The notes beneath the pieces were generated by a model that did no database searches, had not been told where the DNA came from, and was given only the letters and a program-made list of their open reading frames with translations. From Thermaerobacillus caldiproteolyticus (GTDB taxonomy: Bacteria; Bacillota; Bacilli; Bacillales; Anoxybacillaceae): a DNA stretch of 64,000 nt. Both the position numbers and the translations under genes were made by a program. This document shows, piece after piece, positions 53,087 through 62,307 of the stretch (the stretch's first letter is position 1; each line of letters starts with the position of its first letter). Location of the stretch: positions 186,001 to 250,000 of the forward strand of contig NZ_JACDUT010000003.1 in assembly GCF_013761245.1 (NCBI RefSeq). The letters are read 5' to 3'.

Positions 53087-54475
53087 ATGCAATTAAAACC
53101 CAAGCACGTCATCATGACATCTGCTTTTGCCTCGGCCTTGTTTATGTTGCCGATGACCGGAAAAGCAGCGGAATGGAAAATCGGTATGAGCCACCCGCAA
53201 GTGAAAGAATTGCAGCAACTATTAAAGGCGAAAGGGTTTTTTACTTATCCTACTGCAACCGGTTATTTTGGAACGATTACAGAAAAGGCGGTGAAAGATT
53301 TCCAAGCATCTGTTCACTTGCCGGCAACGGGGATTGTCGATGACCAAACGTATGAGAAGTTAAAAAGCAGTGTGACATCGGCCAACCAAGCGAAAAGCAA
53401 AGCGAGCCGTCCGCTGCAAATCGGTTCAACTGGAGATGCCGTGAAAGTACTTCAACAAAACTTAAAGAAGCTTGGCTATTTTACATACCCACAAATCACT
53501 GGTTATTACGGCACGATTACGGCTGATGCGGTAAAAAAATTCCAAAAAGCGAGCAGGCTTGCGATAACAGGTGTCGCTGATTCGCAGACCGTACAAGCGA
53601 TTCAAAATGCATTGAATCGTCAAACTGCTTCGCCGTCGAATGAAACCGCTCTGCGAATTGGCTCAAAGGGGCCTGAAGTAAGCAAACTTCAGCAAAACTT
53701 AAAGCAACTTGGTTATTTTACATATCCGCAAATTACGGATTACTACGGTACAATTACGTCTGATGCTGTGCGTAAGTTTCAACAGCAATCCGGGCTAAAA
53801 GCAACAGGTGTCGCTGACAGCACAACGTTGGCGAAGATCCGCGAAGCCGTTGACCAAAAGACAAAACCGAGCTCATCAACACCAAAAACGACTATTTATT
53901 TAACAATTGGCTCTACTGGACAACAAGTCGAACAAGTACAAGCGAAACTAAAACAGCTCGGTCATTTTACATATCCGACGATTACCGGTTATTTCGGCCA
54001 AGTGACAGCCGAAGCTGTTAAGAAGTTTCAACAGAGTGCAAAGTTAAAAGTAACTGGCGTGGTGGATAATGAGACATATGAACAATTGATGGGACAAGCA
54101 CCGGCAGTGAAGCTGGATGTCATGGAGCTAATGGCCGATGCGGCAGAATTATTGGGCAAGCCTTACGTATGGGGCGGCCAAACGCCAGAAGTCGGATTTG
54201 ATTGCAGTGGTTTCATTGTGTATTTGTTTAAGAAACAAGGTCTGTCCTTACCGCGTACAGTAGCGATGATGTGGAATACGGGTACATCTATTGCTACTCC
54301 TTCGGTCGGCGATATTGTCTTTTTTCAAACCGATGGACCAGGCGCTTCCCATGCTGGTATTTACATCGGCAACAATCAATTCATCCATAGCGGCAGTTCC
54401 ACCGGCGTCACGATCAGCCAACTTAACAACTCTTACTGGAAAGCGCGCTATTTAGGGGCGAAGCGATATTATTAA
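53087..54475 (+). CDS. Secreted NlpC/P60 endopeptidase with four peptidoglycan-binding repeats
   Basis: The 462-residue exported wall hydrolase has a signal peptide ending near KAA (about residue 27). Four PG_binding_1 repeats follow, each with the pattern VKxLQQxLKxLGYFTYP, GYxGTIT and AVxxFQxxxxLxxTGVxD (about residues 33-93, 108-168, 188-248 and 272-332), joined by Ser/Thr/Lys-rich linkers. The C-terminal NlpC/P60 domain has the catalytic Cys in VGFDCSGFIVYLFKKQ and His in GASHAGIYIGNNQFIHSG. It should cut D-Glu-diaminopimelate stem-peptide bonds, as in LytE, LytF and CwlS, though those use LysM anchors instead. Start ATG 53087 behind GAGGGAGAG. Confidence 0.93.
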   Translation: MQLKPKHVIMTSAFASALFMLPMTGKAAEWKIGMSHPQVKELQQLLKAKGFFTYPTATGYFGTITEKAVKDFQASVHLPATGIVDDQTYEKLKSSVTSANQAKSKASRPLQIGSTGDAVKVLQQNLKKLGYFTYPQITGYYGTITADAVKKFQKASRLAITGVADSQTVQAIQNALNRQTASPSNETALRIGSKGPEVSKLQQNLKQLGYFTYPQITDYYGTITSDAVRKFQQQSGLKATGVADSTTLAKIREAVDQKTKPSSSTPKTTIYLTIGSTGQQVEQVQAKLKQLGHFTYPTITGYFGQVTAEAVKKFQQSAKLKVTGVVDNETYEQLMGQAPAVKLDVMELMADAAELLGKPYVWGGQTPEVGFDCSGFIVYLFKKQGLSLPRTVAMMWNTGTSIATPSVGDIVFFQTDGPGASHAGIYIGNNQFIHSGSSTGVTISQLNNSYWKARYLGAKRYY

Positions 54476-54551
54476 AATAAAAGGCTATTTTCTAAAAAGA
54501 GTGTTGCTAAAAGAATTGCATATTATGTGATTAGAATAATGGAGTGAAGGT

Positions 54552-54761
54552 GTGGAAAATGAGGGACGAGACAAAAATCCACCCAATGGTGCTATTTCTA
54601 CTTTTATCAATGTAATCGTTATGGCCATGTTCGCTTATGACAAATTCAGCGAAAAGCAAATGGGTTATAGTATTGCTTTTATATTGCTATCTCTTTTGTT
54701 TCTTGGTATGACAATTTATGGGGTGGCGAGAAACAACAAGATTGGCCGCACAGAAAAATAG
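54552..54761 (+). CDS. Small two-helix membrane protein (69 residues)
   Basis: The frame starts at GTG 54552 after GGAGTGAAGG. The short polar N-terminus (ENEGRDKNPPNGA) is followed by two membrane segments (ISTFINVIVMAMFAYDKF and YSIAFILLSLLFLGMTIYGV) and a basic end, RNNKIGRTEK. I do not recognise a family. It lies 76 bp behind the endopeptidase gene with no terminator between, so co-transcription is possible. Confidence 0.55.
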   Translation: MENEGRDKNPPNGAISTFINVIVMAMFAYDKFSEKQMGYSIAFILLSLLFLGMTIYGVARNNKIGRTEK

Positions 54762-55130
54762 TAACGGTTATCTTTGAGAGAGGATAGGAGTCATTGTAAA
54801 CGTCGTGCCAAGCCATTGTTTTAACAGCTATGTTCCGGATAGCAGCAATTTACGCGGAAACAGCCAAATAAGAAAGTGCGAACGTCCCCTGCCCATGTCT
54901 TGTGGGCAAACAGCGGAATGTTGCCATCTTGGTTCCCTCGATGGACATTCTTTCCGCTGAGAAGCACTTGCACTTTGGAGAGAAAAGGTCATTTGACCCG
55001 GAGCGATTTGCGAACGGAGCTAAACAGTGAAGAAAAGCGGAGTCGGAGTGAATTGCTCTTAAACCTAAATATTCTTCCCGCGACAGAGTTCTTGTCGTTT
55101 TTGGCACAAGAGAGCAAGATATGATGTGAT
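54762..55130. other. Gap without a recognisable gene
   Basis: No start with an RBS and no family motif were found on either strand, although a 105-codon frame stays open on the minus strand. The GC content and lack of stops suggest former coding or mobile sequence. The segment ends at the terminator of the LCP gene. Confidence 0.4.
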
Positions 55131-55165
55131 AAAAGGGGACTGACTCTAAAACAGCAGTCAGTCCC
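55131..55165 (-). terminator. Terminator of the LCP gene
   Basis: On the minus strand GGGACTGACT and AGTCAGTCCC form a perfect 10-bp stem followed by CTTTT. Confidence 0.8.
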
Positions 55166-55189
55166 ATAAGAAAATATTTGTGATAAAAT

Positions 55190-56125
55190 TTAAGGGGTAT
55201 CCTTTATTTCTAAATGTTCACGTAATTTATTGGATAATGTGATACGTTCCTGCTTAGGAACAATGATGTAGCTAACACCATTGATTGTTTGGCTATTACC
55301 TTTAATGTGCAACTGCTCGATATGCTGCCGTGCCTCTTTATAATTCGCTTGAATATCTTTCATTTGTTCAAACGTTAAATTCGTTTTTATGTTTTTCCCG
55401 ATTGCAGCTAACAGCTCATCGTAGTTCGCTAACGATGAAAAACTTGCTCCCTTATTAATGACCGCTTCAATAATTTGCTTTTGCCGGTCTTGACGGCCAA
55501 AATCACCGCGCGGATCCTCGTAACGCATGCGCGAGTACTTTAATGCCTTTTCCCCGTCTAACTTGATTTCTCCTTTTGGAAACGTTACCCCGTCATACGT
55601 AAAGGCAAAAGGATTATTTACGGTTACTCCGCCAACGGCATCGACAATGTCTTTAAAGCTTTCCATATTGACTTTAATATAATAATCGATGGGAATGTCC
55701 AAAAATTTTTCGACGGTCGCCACCGTCATTTCGACGCCACCAAACGCATAGGAATGGTTAATTTTATCTTCTTTCCCCTTGCCGACAATCTCTGTTCTTG
55801 TATCACGCGGAATGCTCACCATTTCAACGGATTTCTTATTTGGATTCACCGTTAGTACAATTAATGAGTCGGCACGACCGCGATCCCCTTTTCGTTCGTC
55901 GACACCGATGAGCAAGATAGAAATAGGGGTCTGCTTTTTCAAGGAAACTGGTTGTTTTCGTTTCTCAGACGTCATGCGATGAATTGGCTCGTGCATTCGA
56001 TCAGCTGTTTTCTTTAGATGATGATAAACTGAATAGCCATAAACTCCAACTCCTAAAAGGAACAATGCCAATAAGCTTGTTATTATCCATAACCATTTTT
56101 TCTTTTTTCGACGTTTTGCTCTCAT
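55190..56125 (-). CDS. LCP-family wall polymer ligase (TagU/YwtF-like)
   Basis: The 311-residue LytR-CpsA-Psr protein has a basic N-terminus and one membrane anchor (WLWIITSLLALFLLGVGVYGY, about residues 11-31). The extracellular LCP domain begins ILLIGVDERKGDRGRADSLI with the conserved Asp and Arg. It continues VSIPRDTRTEIVGKGKEDKINHSYAFGG and ends with ALKYSRMRYEDPRGDFGRQDRQKQII, which holds the catalytic Arg cluster. It should join teichoic acid-like or other anionic polymers to peptidoglycan. It lies divergent from the wecB-ugd-wecC-tagA-murJ cluster, the likely source of its substrate. Confidence 0.92.
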   Translation of the reverse strand: MRAKRRKKKKWLWIITSLLALFLLGVGVYGYSVYHHLKKTADRMHEPIHRMTSEKRKQPVSLKKQTPISILLIGVDERKGDRGRADSLIVLTVNPNKKSVEMVSIPRDTRTEIVGKGKEDKINHSYAFGGVEMTVATVEKFLDIPIDYYIKVNMESFKDIVDAVGGVTVNNPFAFTYDGVTFPKGEIKLDGEKALKYSRMRYEDPRGDFGRQDRQKQIIEAVINKGASFSSLANYDELLAAIGKNIKTNLTFEQMKDIQANYKEARQHIEQLHIKGNSQTINGVSYIIVPKQERITLSNKLREHLEIKDTP

Positions 56126-56340
56126 GCATAATCTTCCTTTTTTAGGTTAATGGTAAATCTAACAATGATTATAAATATTTTTGAATATGGATACAACCTT
56201 CCAACTTTTGTTTACTCTTTTCATAAGAGAGAACACATGCTAGAATATGAACAGGCTTTAAGGGAATAAAGAGCAAGAATAATTATTGTCAAGATAAAAA
56301 TGTACGAGCCAAATCATTACTAGTTATTGTAGGTGAAATC

Positions 56341-57486
56341 ATGTCTAGAAAGCTAAAAGTCATGACCATTTTTGGAACAAGACCTGAAGCGATTAAAATG
56401 GCACCGCTTGTATTAGAACTTGAAAAATATCCCGAATATATTGAATCGATTGTTACTGTCACAGCGCAGCATCGGCAAATGCTTGATCAAGTTTTAGATA
56501 TCTTTCATATTTCTCCCCATTATGATTTAAACATTATGAAAGAGCGCCAAACATTGGCTGATATTACTGTTCGCGCTTTAGAAGGACTTGATCGAGTAAT
56601 GAAAGAAGTGAAGCCGGATTTAGTGCTTGTCCATGGGGATACAACTACTACATTTGTTGCTAGTCTTGCTGCTTTTTATAATCAAATTGCTGTAGGGCAT
56701 GTAGAAGCCGGATTAAGAACGTGGAATAAGTACTCTCCTTTTCCGGAGGAAATGAACCGGCAATTGACGGGAGTAATTGCTGATCTGCATTTTGCTCCGA
56801 CAAAAAAGGCATACGAGAACCTTATTTGTGAGAATAAAAAACGTGAATCGATTTTTATTACAGGAAATACAGCAATTGACGCGCTAAAAACCACAGTAAG
56901 TGAGCACTATCAACATCCTGTGTTAGAAAAAATGCAGGGTAGCCGTATGATTTTACTGACAGCCCATCGTCGAGAAAATTTAGGAGAACCAATGCGGAAC
57001 ATGTTCCGTGCTATTAAAAGGATTGTTCATGAGCATGATGATGTACAGGTTGTCTATCCAGTTCATTTAAACCCGGCAGTAAGGGAAGTAGCTGATGAAA
57101 TACTTGGGAATGATCCTCGCATTCATTTAATTGAGCCGCTTGGAGTATTAGATTTCCATAACTTTGCCGCAAGAGCGTTTCTTATTTTAACGGATTCAGG
57201 CGGGGTTCAAGAGGAAGCTCCTTCGCTTGGGGTGCCAGTTCTCGTATTGCGCGATACAACCGAACGCCCTGAGGGAATCGAAGCAGGTACATTAAAACTC
57301 GCCGGAACAAATGAAGAGACAATTTACGAATTGGCGTTTGAGCTGCTTAATAATGAGGCAGCGTATGAACAGATGGCAAAAGCCGTCAATCCTTATGGGG
57401 ATGGAAAAGCATCAGAGCGAATCGTTCAAGCAATCCTTTACCACTTTGGTAGAATAACACAGCCACCAAGTCCATTTCATGTTTAG
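56341..57486 (+). CDS. wecB: UDP-N-acetylglucosamine 2-epimerase
   Basis: The 381-residue non-hydrolysing epimerase interconverts UDP-GlcNAc and UDP-ManNAc. Features are KVMTIFGTRPEAIKMAPLVL at the start, VTAQHRQMLDQVLDIFHI, VHGDTTTTFVASLAAF, GHVEAGLRTWNKYSPFPEEMNR and, near the end, LTDSGGVQEEAPSLGVPVLVLRDTTERPEGIEAGT. It is known as MnaA in Bacillus. The product feeds the ManNAc transferase (TagA) and ManNAcA dehydrogenase (WecC) encoded downstream. Start ATG 56341 lies behind a weak RBS (AGGTGAA). A terminator separates it from the next gene. Confidence 0.95.
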   Translation: MSRKLKVMTIFGTRPEAIKMAPLVLELEKYPEYIESIVTVTAQHRQMLDQVLDIFHISPHYDLNIMKERQTLADITVRALEGLDRVMKEVKPDLVLVHGDTTTTFVASLAAFYNQIAVGHVEAGLRTWNKYSPFPEEMNRQLTGVIADLHFAPTKKAYENLICENKKRESIFITGNTAIDALKTTVSEHYQHPVLEKMQGSRMILLTAHRRENLGEPMRNMFRAIKRIVHEHDDVQVVYPVHLNPAVREVADEILGNDPRIHLIEPLGVLDFHNFAARAFLILTDSGGVQEEAPSLGVPVLVLRDTTERPEGIEAGTLKLAGTNEETIYELAFELLNNEAAYEQMAKAVNPYGDGKASERIVQAILYHFGRITQPPSPFHV

Positions 57487-57499
57487 ACAAGAAATCATT

Positions 57500-57536
57500 C
57501 CCGTACCGCGTTGACGAAAGGTACGGGTACTTTTTC
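57500..57536 (+). terminator. Terminator of wecB
   Basis: A perfect 8-bp stem CCCGTACC/GGTACGGG (57500-57507 and 57520-57527) followed by TACTTTTT. Confidence 0.75.
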
Positions 57537-57680
57537 GTTTGGAATGTAATAAATGAATTATAGTGGAAAAAATGATCGAGCAGGAAATAAAAAATTTTTA
57601 GTTGCAGGCTACTTTGTGATAGGATTACTAATTAGGGATTTATCCGTATAAAAATGAAAATTATGGAGGTTTTCTGGTTA

Positions 57681-58076
57681 ATGTTAAAAAATCTTCCTCA
57701 TGGGGTAAAAATTAGTATTGCTCGTTCTATTACTCGTGCGTTTGAAAAATATATGAATGACATTGAATGGGAGGAAACGAAGTTTCATCCACCTGCATTT
57801 ATGCAAGAATGGCGTAGCTATATCGAGAAAAATTCTAATTGGTTTCATTCTCTTGATGAACAAATTAAGTCCGATCCGTCGTTCCATGAAGAATTGGCAA
57901 ATAAAATTAACGAAATGATAGAAAAAGTACTTTCAGAAGCGCCGACGAACGAACAATTAGCCAAAATAGAAACGTTAGCGAAAGAGCTGAATTTAAAAGA
58001 TATTCATGTTTCTTGTAAGGCAGAGGCCAATTACTACATCGAACGGCTCCAAAACATGAAGAGGGAGAATAAGTGA
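57681..58076 (+). CDS. Hypothetical helical protein (131 residues)
   Basis: I do not recognise this protein. It starts MLKNLPHGVKISIARSITRA at ATG 57681, with GGAGG 11 bp upstream; a longer reading from 57654 begins with no RBS. It is charged and helical: FMQEWRSYIEKNSNWFHSLD, then PSFHEELANKINEMIEKVLS, ending YYIERLQNMKREN. No signal peptide or membrane span is seen. It sits between wecB and ugd with terminators on both sides, so it is transcribed alone. Confidence 0.6.
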   Translation: MLKNLPHGVKISIARSITRAFEKYMNDIEWEETKFHPPAFMQEWRSYIEKNSNWFHSLDEQIKSDPSFHEELANKINEMIEKVLSEAPTNEQLAKIETLAKELNLKDIHVSCKAEANYYIERLQNMKRENK

Positions 58077-58111
58077 ACATGCCATAAATCGACTTTATGG
58101 CATGTTTTATT
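58076..58111 (+). terminator. Rho-independent terminator
   Basis: A perfect 13-bp stem AACATGCCATAAA/TTTATGGCATGTT (58076-58088 and 58094-58106) followed by TTAT. Confidence 0.85.
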
Positions 58112-58462
58112 ATGATTGTTGGCATCTCCCTTTCTCGCTGTTAATCTCGGATTCATTTTCTCTCCCGAGTAATATGGTATATAAATAAGATGAAGGAAAA
58201 ATGGTAAAACGAAAGGGAGCGTTATCGCAAAGTGAAAGTTGAATGTAATAGTAAAACACGCTAATCTATTAAAAGCAACTATTTTATAAGAATTATAGTT
58301 TTGTTTGGGAGCGGTATAATTATCTCTGTGTTAAGGGAAACGATCTTTTTGGATGGAATGACAGATAAATAGAGTTCGGTGTTTATTTTTGCGATATAAT
58401 TAGTCGCGGGAGTTGAATATGGGACATGTACGTTTTTCGAATCGCCATAGGAGGTGTAACGT
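58112..58462. other. Promoter region upstream of ugd
   Basis: No gene is recognisable in these 351 bases. The sequence is AT-rich and must contain the ugd promoter; a clean -35/-10 pair could not be chosen among several weak matches. Confidence 0.4.
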
Positions 58463-59791
58463 GTGAAAATCACTGTTGCTGGTACGGGATATGTAGGCCT
58501 CGTGACCGGAGTTTGTCTTGCGGAAATCGGGAATAAGGTGACTTGTTATGATATTGATGAACAAAAAGTACAAAAAATGCGCCAAGGCATTGTTCCAATC
58601 TATGAACCGGGATTAGAGGAATTAATGAAAAAAAACATCGCCGAAGAACGCCTGTTTTTTACAACAGATGCAAAAACCGCTTACGAAAGTGCGGACGTGA
58701 TTTATATTGCGGTGGGAACGCCGGAAAATGAAGACGGTTCGGCTAATTTAACCTATGTTGAAGAAGCGGCGTTAGCGATTAGCCATTATGTAAAAAAAGA
58801 TACTATTGTCGTGATAAAAAGTACTGTTCCAGTAGGGACGAATGATCGAATCCAAGCATTGATCAATGAACATAAATTACCGGGAATTGAAATTACGGTT
58901 GTATCCAATCCAGAGTTTCTACGGGAAGGTTCTGCTGTCTATGATATGTTTCATGGAGATCGTATCGTGATTGGAGCAAACGATGAGAGGGCTGCTTCGA
59001 TAATTGCTGAAATTAATAAACCTTTTGGCATCCCGATTATTCAAACAGATATACGCAGCGCCGAGATGATTAAATATGCGGCGAATGCTTTTTTAGCCAC
59101 AAAAATTAGCTTTATCAATGAAATTGCTAATATTTGTGAAAAAGTAGGCGCCAACATTGATGATGTGGCTTATGGAATCGGGCAAGATAAACGAATCGGA
59201 CCTCATTTTTTAAAAGCCGGAATTGGCTATGGAGGGTCTTGTTTTCCAAAAGACACGAAAGCGTTGATGCAAATTGCAGGCAATGTTCATTATCAATTTG
59301 ATTTACTTGAGTCGGTCATTAAAGTGAATAATAAACAGCAGTTGCTGTTATACACAAAAGCAAAAGAAATATTTTCTTCATTAAGAGGGAAAAGAGTTGC
59401 TGTGCTTGGTTTGGCGTTTAAGCCAAATACCGATGACATTCGCGAAGCCGCTTCGCTTGTATTAATTCAAAAATTGTTGAACGAACAAGCAGAGGTCACA
59501 GTATATGATCCAGTGGCAATGGAAAACGCTAAAAGCGTACTCGGTGACAGTGTTCGCTATGCTCGTTCAGCGATATCTGCTTTAGCTGGACAAGAAGTGG
59601 TTTTTATTGTAACAGAATGGGATGAGATTAAGGATATTCCTCTTTCTACTTATGTAGACGAGATGAAGGAACCGATTATTTTTGATGGAAGGAATTGTTA
59701 TGATTTAAAGGAAGTGGAGAAATATCCAATTACGTATATTTCTGTTGGTCGTAGAAATATTATTCATGCTTCGTTAGTTGAAAAGAGATAG
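58463..59791 (+). CDS. ugd: UDP-glucose 6-dehydrogenase
   Basis: The 442-residue enzyme oxidises UDP-glucose twice with NAD to UDP-glucuronate. It starts KITVAGTGYVGLVTGVCLAE, the Rossmann GxGxxG. VGTPENEDGSANL, STVPVGTND, SNPEFLREGSAVYDMFHGDR and the catalytic Cys in GYGGSCFPKDTKAL (about residue 260) follow, then FKPNTDDIREAASL. The type matches TuaD/YtcA of Bacillus. Start GTG 58463 follows AGGAGGTG. It stands apart from wecC by a stretch with a decayed fragment. UDP-GlcA could enter a teichuronic-type polymer. Confidence 0.94.
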   Translation: MKITVAGTGYVGLVTGVCLAEIGNKVTCYDIDEQKVQKMRQGIVPIYEPGLEELMKKNIAEERLFFTTDAKTAYESADVIYIAVGTPENEDGSANLTYVEEAALAISHYVKKDTIVVIKSTVPVGTNDRIQALINEHKLPGIEITVVSNPEFLREGSAVYDMFHGDRIVIGANDERAASIIAEINKPFGIPIIQTDIRSAEMIKYAANAFLATKISFINEIANICEKVGANIDDVAYGIGQDKRIGPHFLKAGIGYGGSCFPKDTKALMQIAGNVHYQFDLLESVIKVNNKQQLLLYTKAKEIFSSLRGKRVAVLGLAFKPNTDDIREAASLVLIQKLLNEQAEVTVYDPVAMENAKSVLGDSVRYARSAISALAGQEVVFIVTEWDEIKDIPLSTYVDEMKEPIIFDGRNCYDLKEVEKYPITYISVGRRNIIHASLVEKR

Positions 59792-59958
59792 AGATAGAGA
59801 TTACCTTCTATTTTGATACAGAACTGCGACTGACGAATATCGATACGGCAAAACTTGATCCATCTAAAACATTACAAACGCTATATGAAGCTGGCATCAT
59901 TCTGGCAGGGAAAATCACACATATGAGCCGTTTGATTATAGGAAACGCAATCAAATAG
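59792..59958 (+). pseudogene. C-terminal remnant of an unidentified gene
   Basis: Immediately after ugd, in another frame, the sequence reads FYFDTELRLTNIDTAKLDPS and then KTLQTLYEAGIILAGKITHM before a stop at 59956-59958. The run is protein-like but has no start codon or RBS; upstream it dissolves into a GAGATA triplet repeat at the ugd stop. It appears to be the end of a gene that was deleted or replaced by ugd. I cannot name the family. Confidence 0.45.
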
Positions 59959-60009
59959 ACAAATGCTGACGAGATGCTACCGATATAAATGAATAATCAA
60001 ATATGCTCT

Positions 60010-60047
60010 GCCCTGTTTCCGCATATAACGGACGGGGTGTTTTTTTG
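60010..60047 (+). terminator. Possible terminator before wecC
   Basis: CTCTGCCCTGTTTCCG can pair imperfectly with CGGACGGGGTG, followed by seven T. It may have terminated the decayed gene. Confidence 0.4.
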
Positions 60048-60270
60048 GAGAATGAAGGAGAAAGGAAACGGGAAACTAAACAAAAAGATACATCTTAAAC
60101 TATAACTTCCTACTTGAATTGTTTATTGGTATGCATTACATTCTAATTTATGATGACATTTATTTAAATTTTGTTACAAGATAGAGAAATTATATGACCA
60201 ATCTGTATTTTTTGCTATAATAAAATTTGAGTGCAAAAAACGGTACTTGTGTAAAGGAGAAATCTTTCGT

Positions 60271-61557
60271 ATGAATAAGAAAGTTTGTGTTATCGGATTA
60301 GGATATATTGGACTACCAACTGCAGTGATGTTTGCAAATCATGGGTTGCAAGTGCATGGTGTCGATATCAATGAAAAAGCAGTTAACATGATTCGACAAA
60401 AACAATTACACATTGAAGAAACAGGATTGCAGGAGCGTTTGAATCAAGCGATTGACAGCGGTAAATTTACGGTTTCAACAACACCTGAAGAAGCTGATGT
60501 CTTTATTATTGCCGTACCTTCTCCGATTAATAAAGATAAAACCGCGAATTTAGATTATGTACGTGAGGCGACAAAGTCGATTGTCCCTTATTTGCGCAAA
60601 GGAAATTTAGTTGTTTTAGAATCAACTGTACCACCGCGCACAGTAGAAGATGTCATGTTGCCAATTTTGAAAGAAACGAACTTGGAAATCGGAACAGAAC
60701 TGTTTGTGTCTCATTCTCCTGAACGAGTGATTCCGGGAAGAATTTTTGAAGAATTGATCAATAACGATCGAATTGTTGGTGGAATTAACGAAGAATCAAG
60801 CCGCTTAACTGCGGAATTGTATAAAACGTTTGTCAAAGGAACGATCCATTTAACTGATGCTACGACTGCTGAAATGGTCAAGGTGATGGAAAACACATAC
60901 AGAGATGTCAATATTGCTTTTGCTAATGAGTTAGCGAAAATTAGCGAAAAAATTGGCATCAATGTTTGGGAAGCTATTCGCCTAGCAAATTTCCATCCGC
61001 GAGTAAATATTCATTTTCCTGGTCCGGGAGTAGGCGGGCATTGTATCGCTGTCGATCCTTGGTTTTTAGTGGAATTGCAGCCGGAGCTAGCAAAAATCGT
61101 TGGCTTAGCTCGTCATACTAACGATAGCATGCCGGAATATACGGCGCTAAAAATTCAGCGAATTCTCGAAGAACAAGGAATTCGACATGGGCGCGTAGCC
61201 GTGTTTGGGCTGGCGTTTAAAGGCAATGTTGATGATATGCGGGAAAGCCCGTCATTAGAAGTTATTCATCACCTTGAGAGACTCGGAATTGACTATACGG
61301 CTTATGACCCGCACATTCAAGAAAATCGCTTAGCTCGTCAAACACAGCATATCGAAGAAGCCGTGGCTCATGCGGATATGATTGTGATTTTAACAGACCA
61401 TAACGAGTTTAAAACGTTACATCCAGAACAAGTGGAATCTTATGTAAGAACAAAAATCATTTTTGATACAAAAAATTGTATTGACCGACATGTATGGGAA
61501 CAAAAAGGGTATGAGGTACATGTATTAGGGGACGGCAAACACCTCCCAAAGCAATAG
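60271..61557 (+). CDS. wecC: UDP-N-acetyl-D-mannosaminuronic acid dehydrogenase
   Basis: The 428-residue enzyme oxidises UDP-ManNAc to UDP-ManNAcA. It starts KVCVIGLGYIGLPTAVMFAN with the Rossmann motif. VPSPINKDKTANLDYVREAT follows, then ESTVPPRTVEDV, VSHSPERVIPGRIFEEL, the catalytic Cys in GPGVGGHCIAVDPWFL (about residue 262) and FKGNVDDMRESPSLEVI. The SPER/PGR and GGHCI forms distinguish WecC from UDP-glucose dehydrogenase. The ATG at 60271 was chosen for AAAGGAGAA just upstream; the longer frame from 60247 has none. With WecB upstream it supplies ManNAcA for a wall polymer; tagA follows after 32 bp. Confidence 0.93.
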   Translation: MNKKVCVIGLGYIGLPTAVMFANHGLQVHGVDINEKAVNMIRQKQLHIEETGLQERLNQAIDSGKFTVSTTPEEADVFIIAVPSPINKDKTANLDYVREATKSIVPYLRKGNLVVLESTVPPRTVEDVMLPILKETNLEIGTELFVSHSPERVIPGRIFEELINNDRIVGGINEESSRLTAELYKTFVKGTIHLTDATTAEMVKVMENTYRDVNIAFANELAKISEKIGINVWEAIRLANFHPRVNIHFPGPGVGGHCIAVDPWFLVELQPELAKIVGLARHTNDSMPEYTALKIQRILEEQGIRHGRVAVFGLAFKGNVDDMRESPSLEVIHHLERLGIDYTAYDPHIQENRLARQTQHIEEAVAHADMIVILTDHNEFKTLHPEQVESYVRTKIIFDTKNCIDRHVWEQKGYEVHVLGDGKHLPKQ

Positions 61558-61589
61558 ATGAGGATGACCATTCCAAATTAGGTGATAAG

Positions 61590-62297
61590 ATGAAAGAAAC
61601 ATTTTTAGGCGTCGATGTTTGTACATATACGTACGAACAACTTGTTGCCAAATTAATAGAGGACATTAATGATAACCGCAAATCATTCATTGTGGCAATT
61701 AATCCGGAAAAGATTATGAAAGCGCAAGAAGATGAACAGTTGCGGGAACTTTTAAACAAAGCGACGTATCAAATTCCCGATGGGATCGGTGTCATTTTAG
61801 CCTCAATAATAAAAGGTGGGAAAATCCGCTCGCGTGTAACGGGAATCGATATGATGCTTCGATTGTGTCAAGAAGCGACTACACATGGGAAAAAAATCTT
61901 TTTATACGGAGCAAAACCAGGAGTGGCGGATGCGGCAAAACAGAAGCTAGAGGAAAAGTTCCCCGGCATTCAAATTGTCGGTACTATGCATGGTTATGAA
62001 AAAGATGAGAATGTCGTCAAGGAAGCCATTAACCAATCACAAGCCGATATTTTATTTGTTGCTTTAGGAAGCCCGGCCCAAGAATATTGGATTGTGAAGC
62101 ATATGCATTCTCTGGTTCCAAAAGTATACCAAGGAGTAGGCGGATCCTTTGACGTTGTTTCCGGAAGGTTAAAAAGAGCTCCGCTTTTCTTTCAAAAGCT
62201 CGGCTTAGAATGGTTGTACCGTCTAATCAAGGAACCGTGGCGATGGAAGCGGCAGCTTGTACTTCCGAAATTTCTAATTAAAGCGATTAGAGAATAG
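61590..62297 (+). CDS. tagA: WecG/TagA/CpsF-family glycosyltransferase (TagA-like)
   Basis: The 235-residue GT26 enzyme adds ManNAc or ManNAcA to lipid-linked GlcNAc. It starts KETFLGVDVCTYTYEQLVAK and contains INPEKIMKAQEDEQL, the catalytic Asp in TYQIPDGIGVILASII (about residue 67) and RVTGIDMM. VALGSPAQEYWIVKH and GVGGSFDVVSGRLKRAP follow. The basic, aromatic tail (LYRLIKEPWRWKRQLVLP) binds the membrane. It lies between wecC and the flippase and should act early in wall polymer assembly. Confidence 0.93.
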   Translation: MKETFLGVDVCTYTYEQLVAKLIEDINDNRKSFIVAINPEKIMKAQEDEQLRELLNKATYQIPDGIGVILASIIKGGKIRSRVTGIDMMLRLCQEATTHGKKIFLYGAKPGVADAAKQKLEEKFPGIQIVGTMHGYEKDENVVKEAINQSQADILFVALGSPAQEYWIVKHMHSLVPKVYQGVGGSFDVVSGRLKRAPLFFQKLGLEWLYRLIKEPWRWKRQLVLPKFLIKAIRE

Positions 62298-62307
62298 AAG
62301 GGATAGT

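Noticed and set aside
60247-60270. Longer N-terminus for WecC
   Set aside because: The extra residues lie over the RBS AAAGGAGAA and are absent from the family's normal start.
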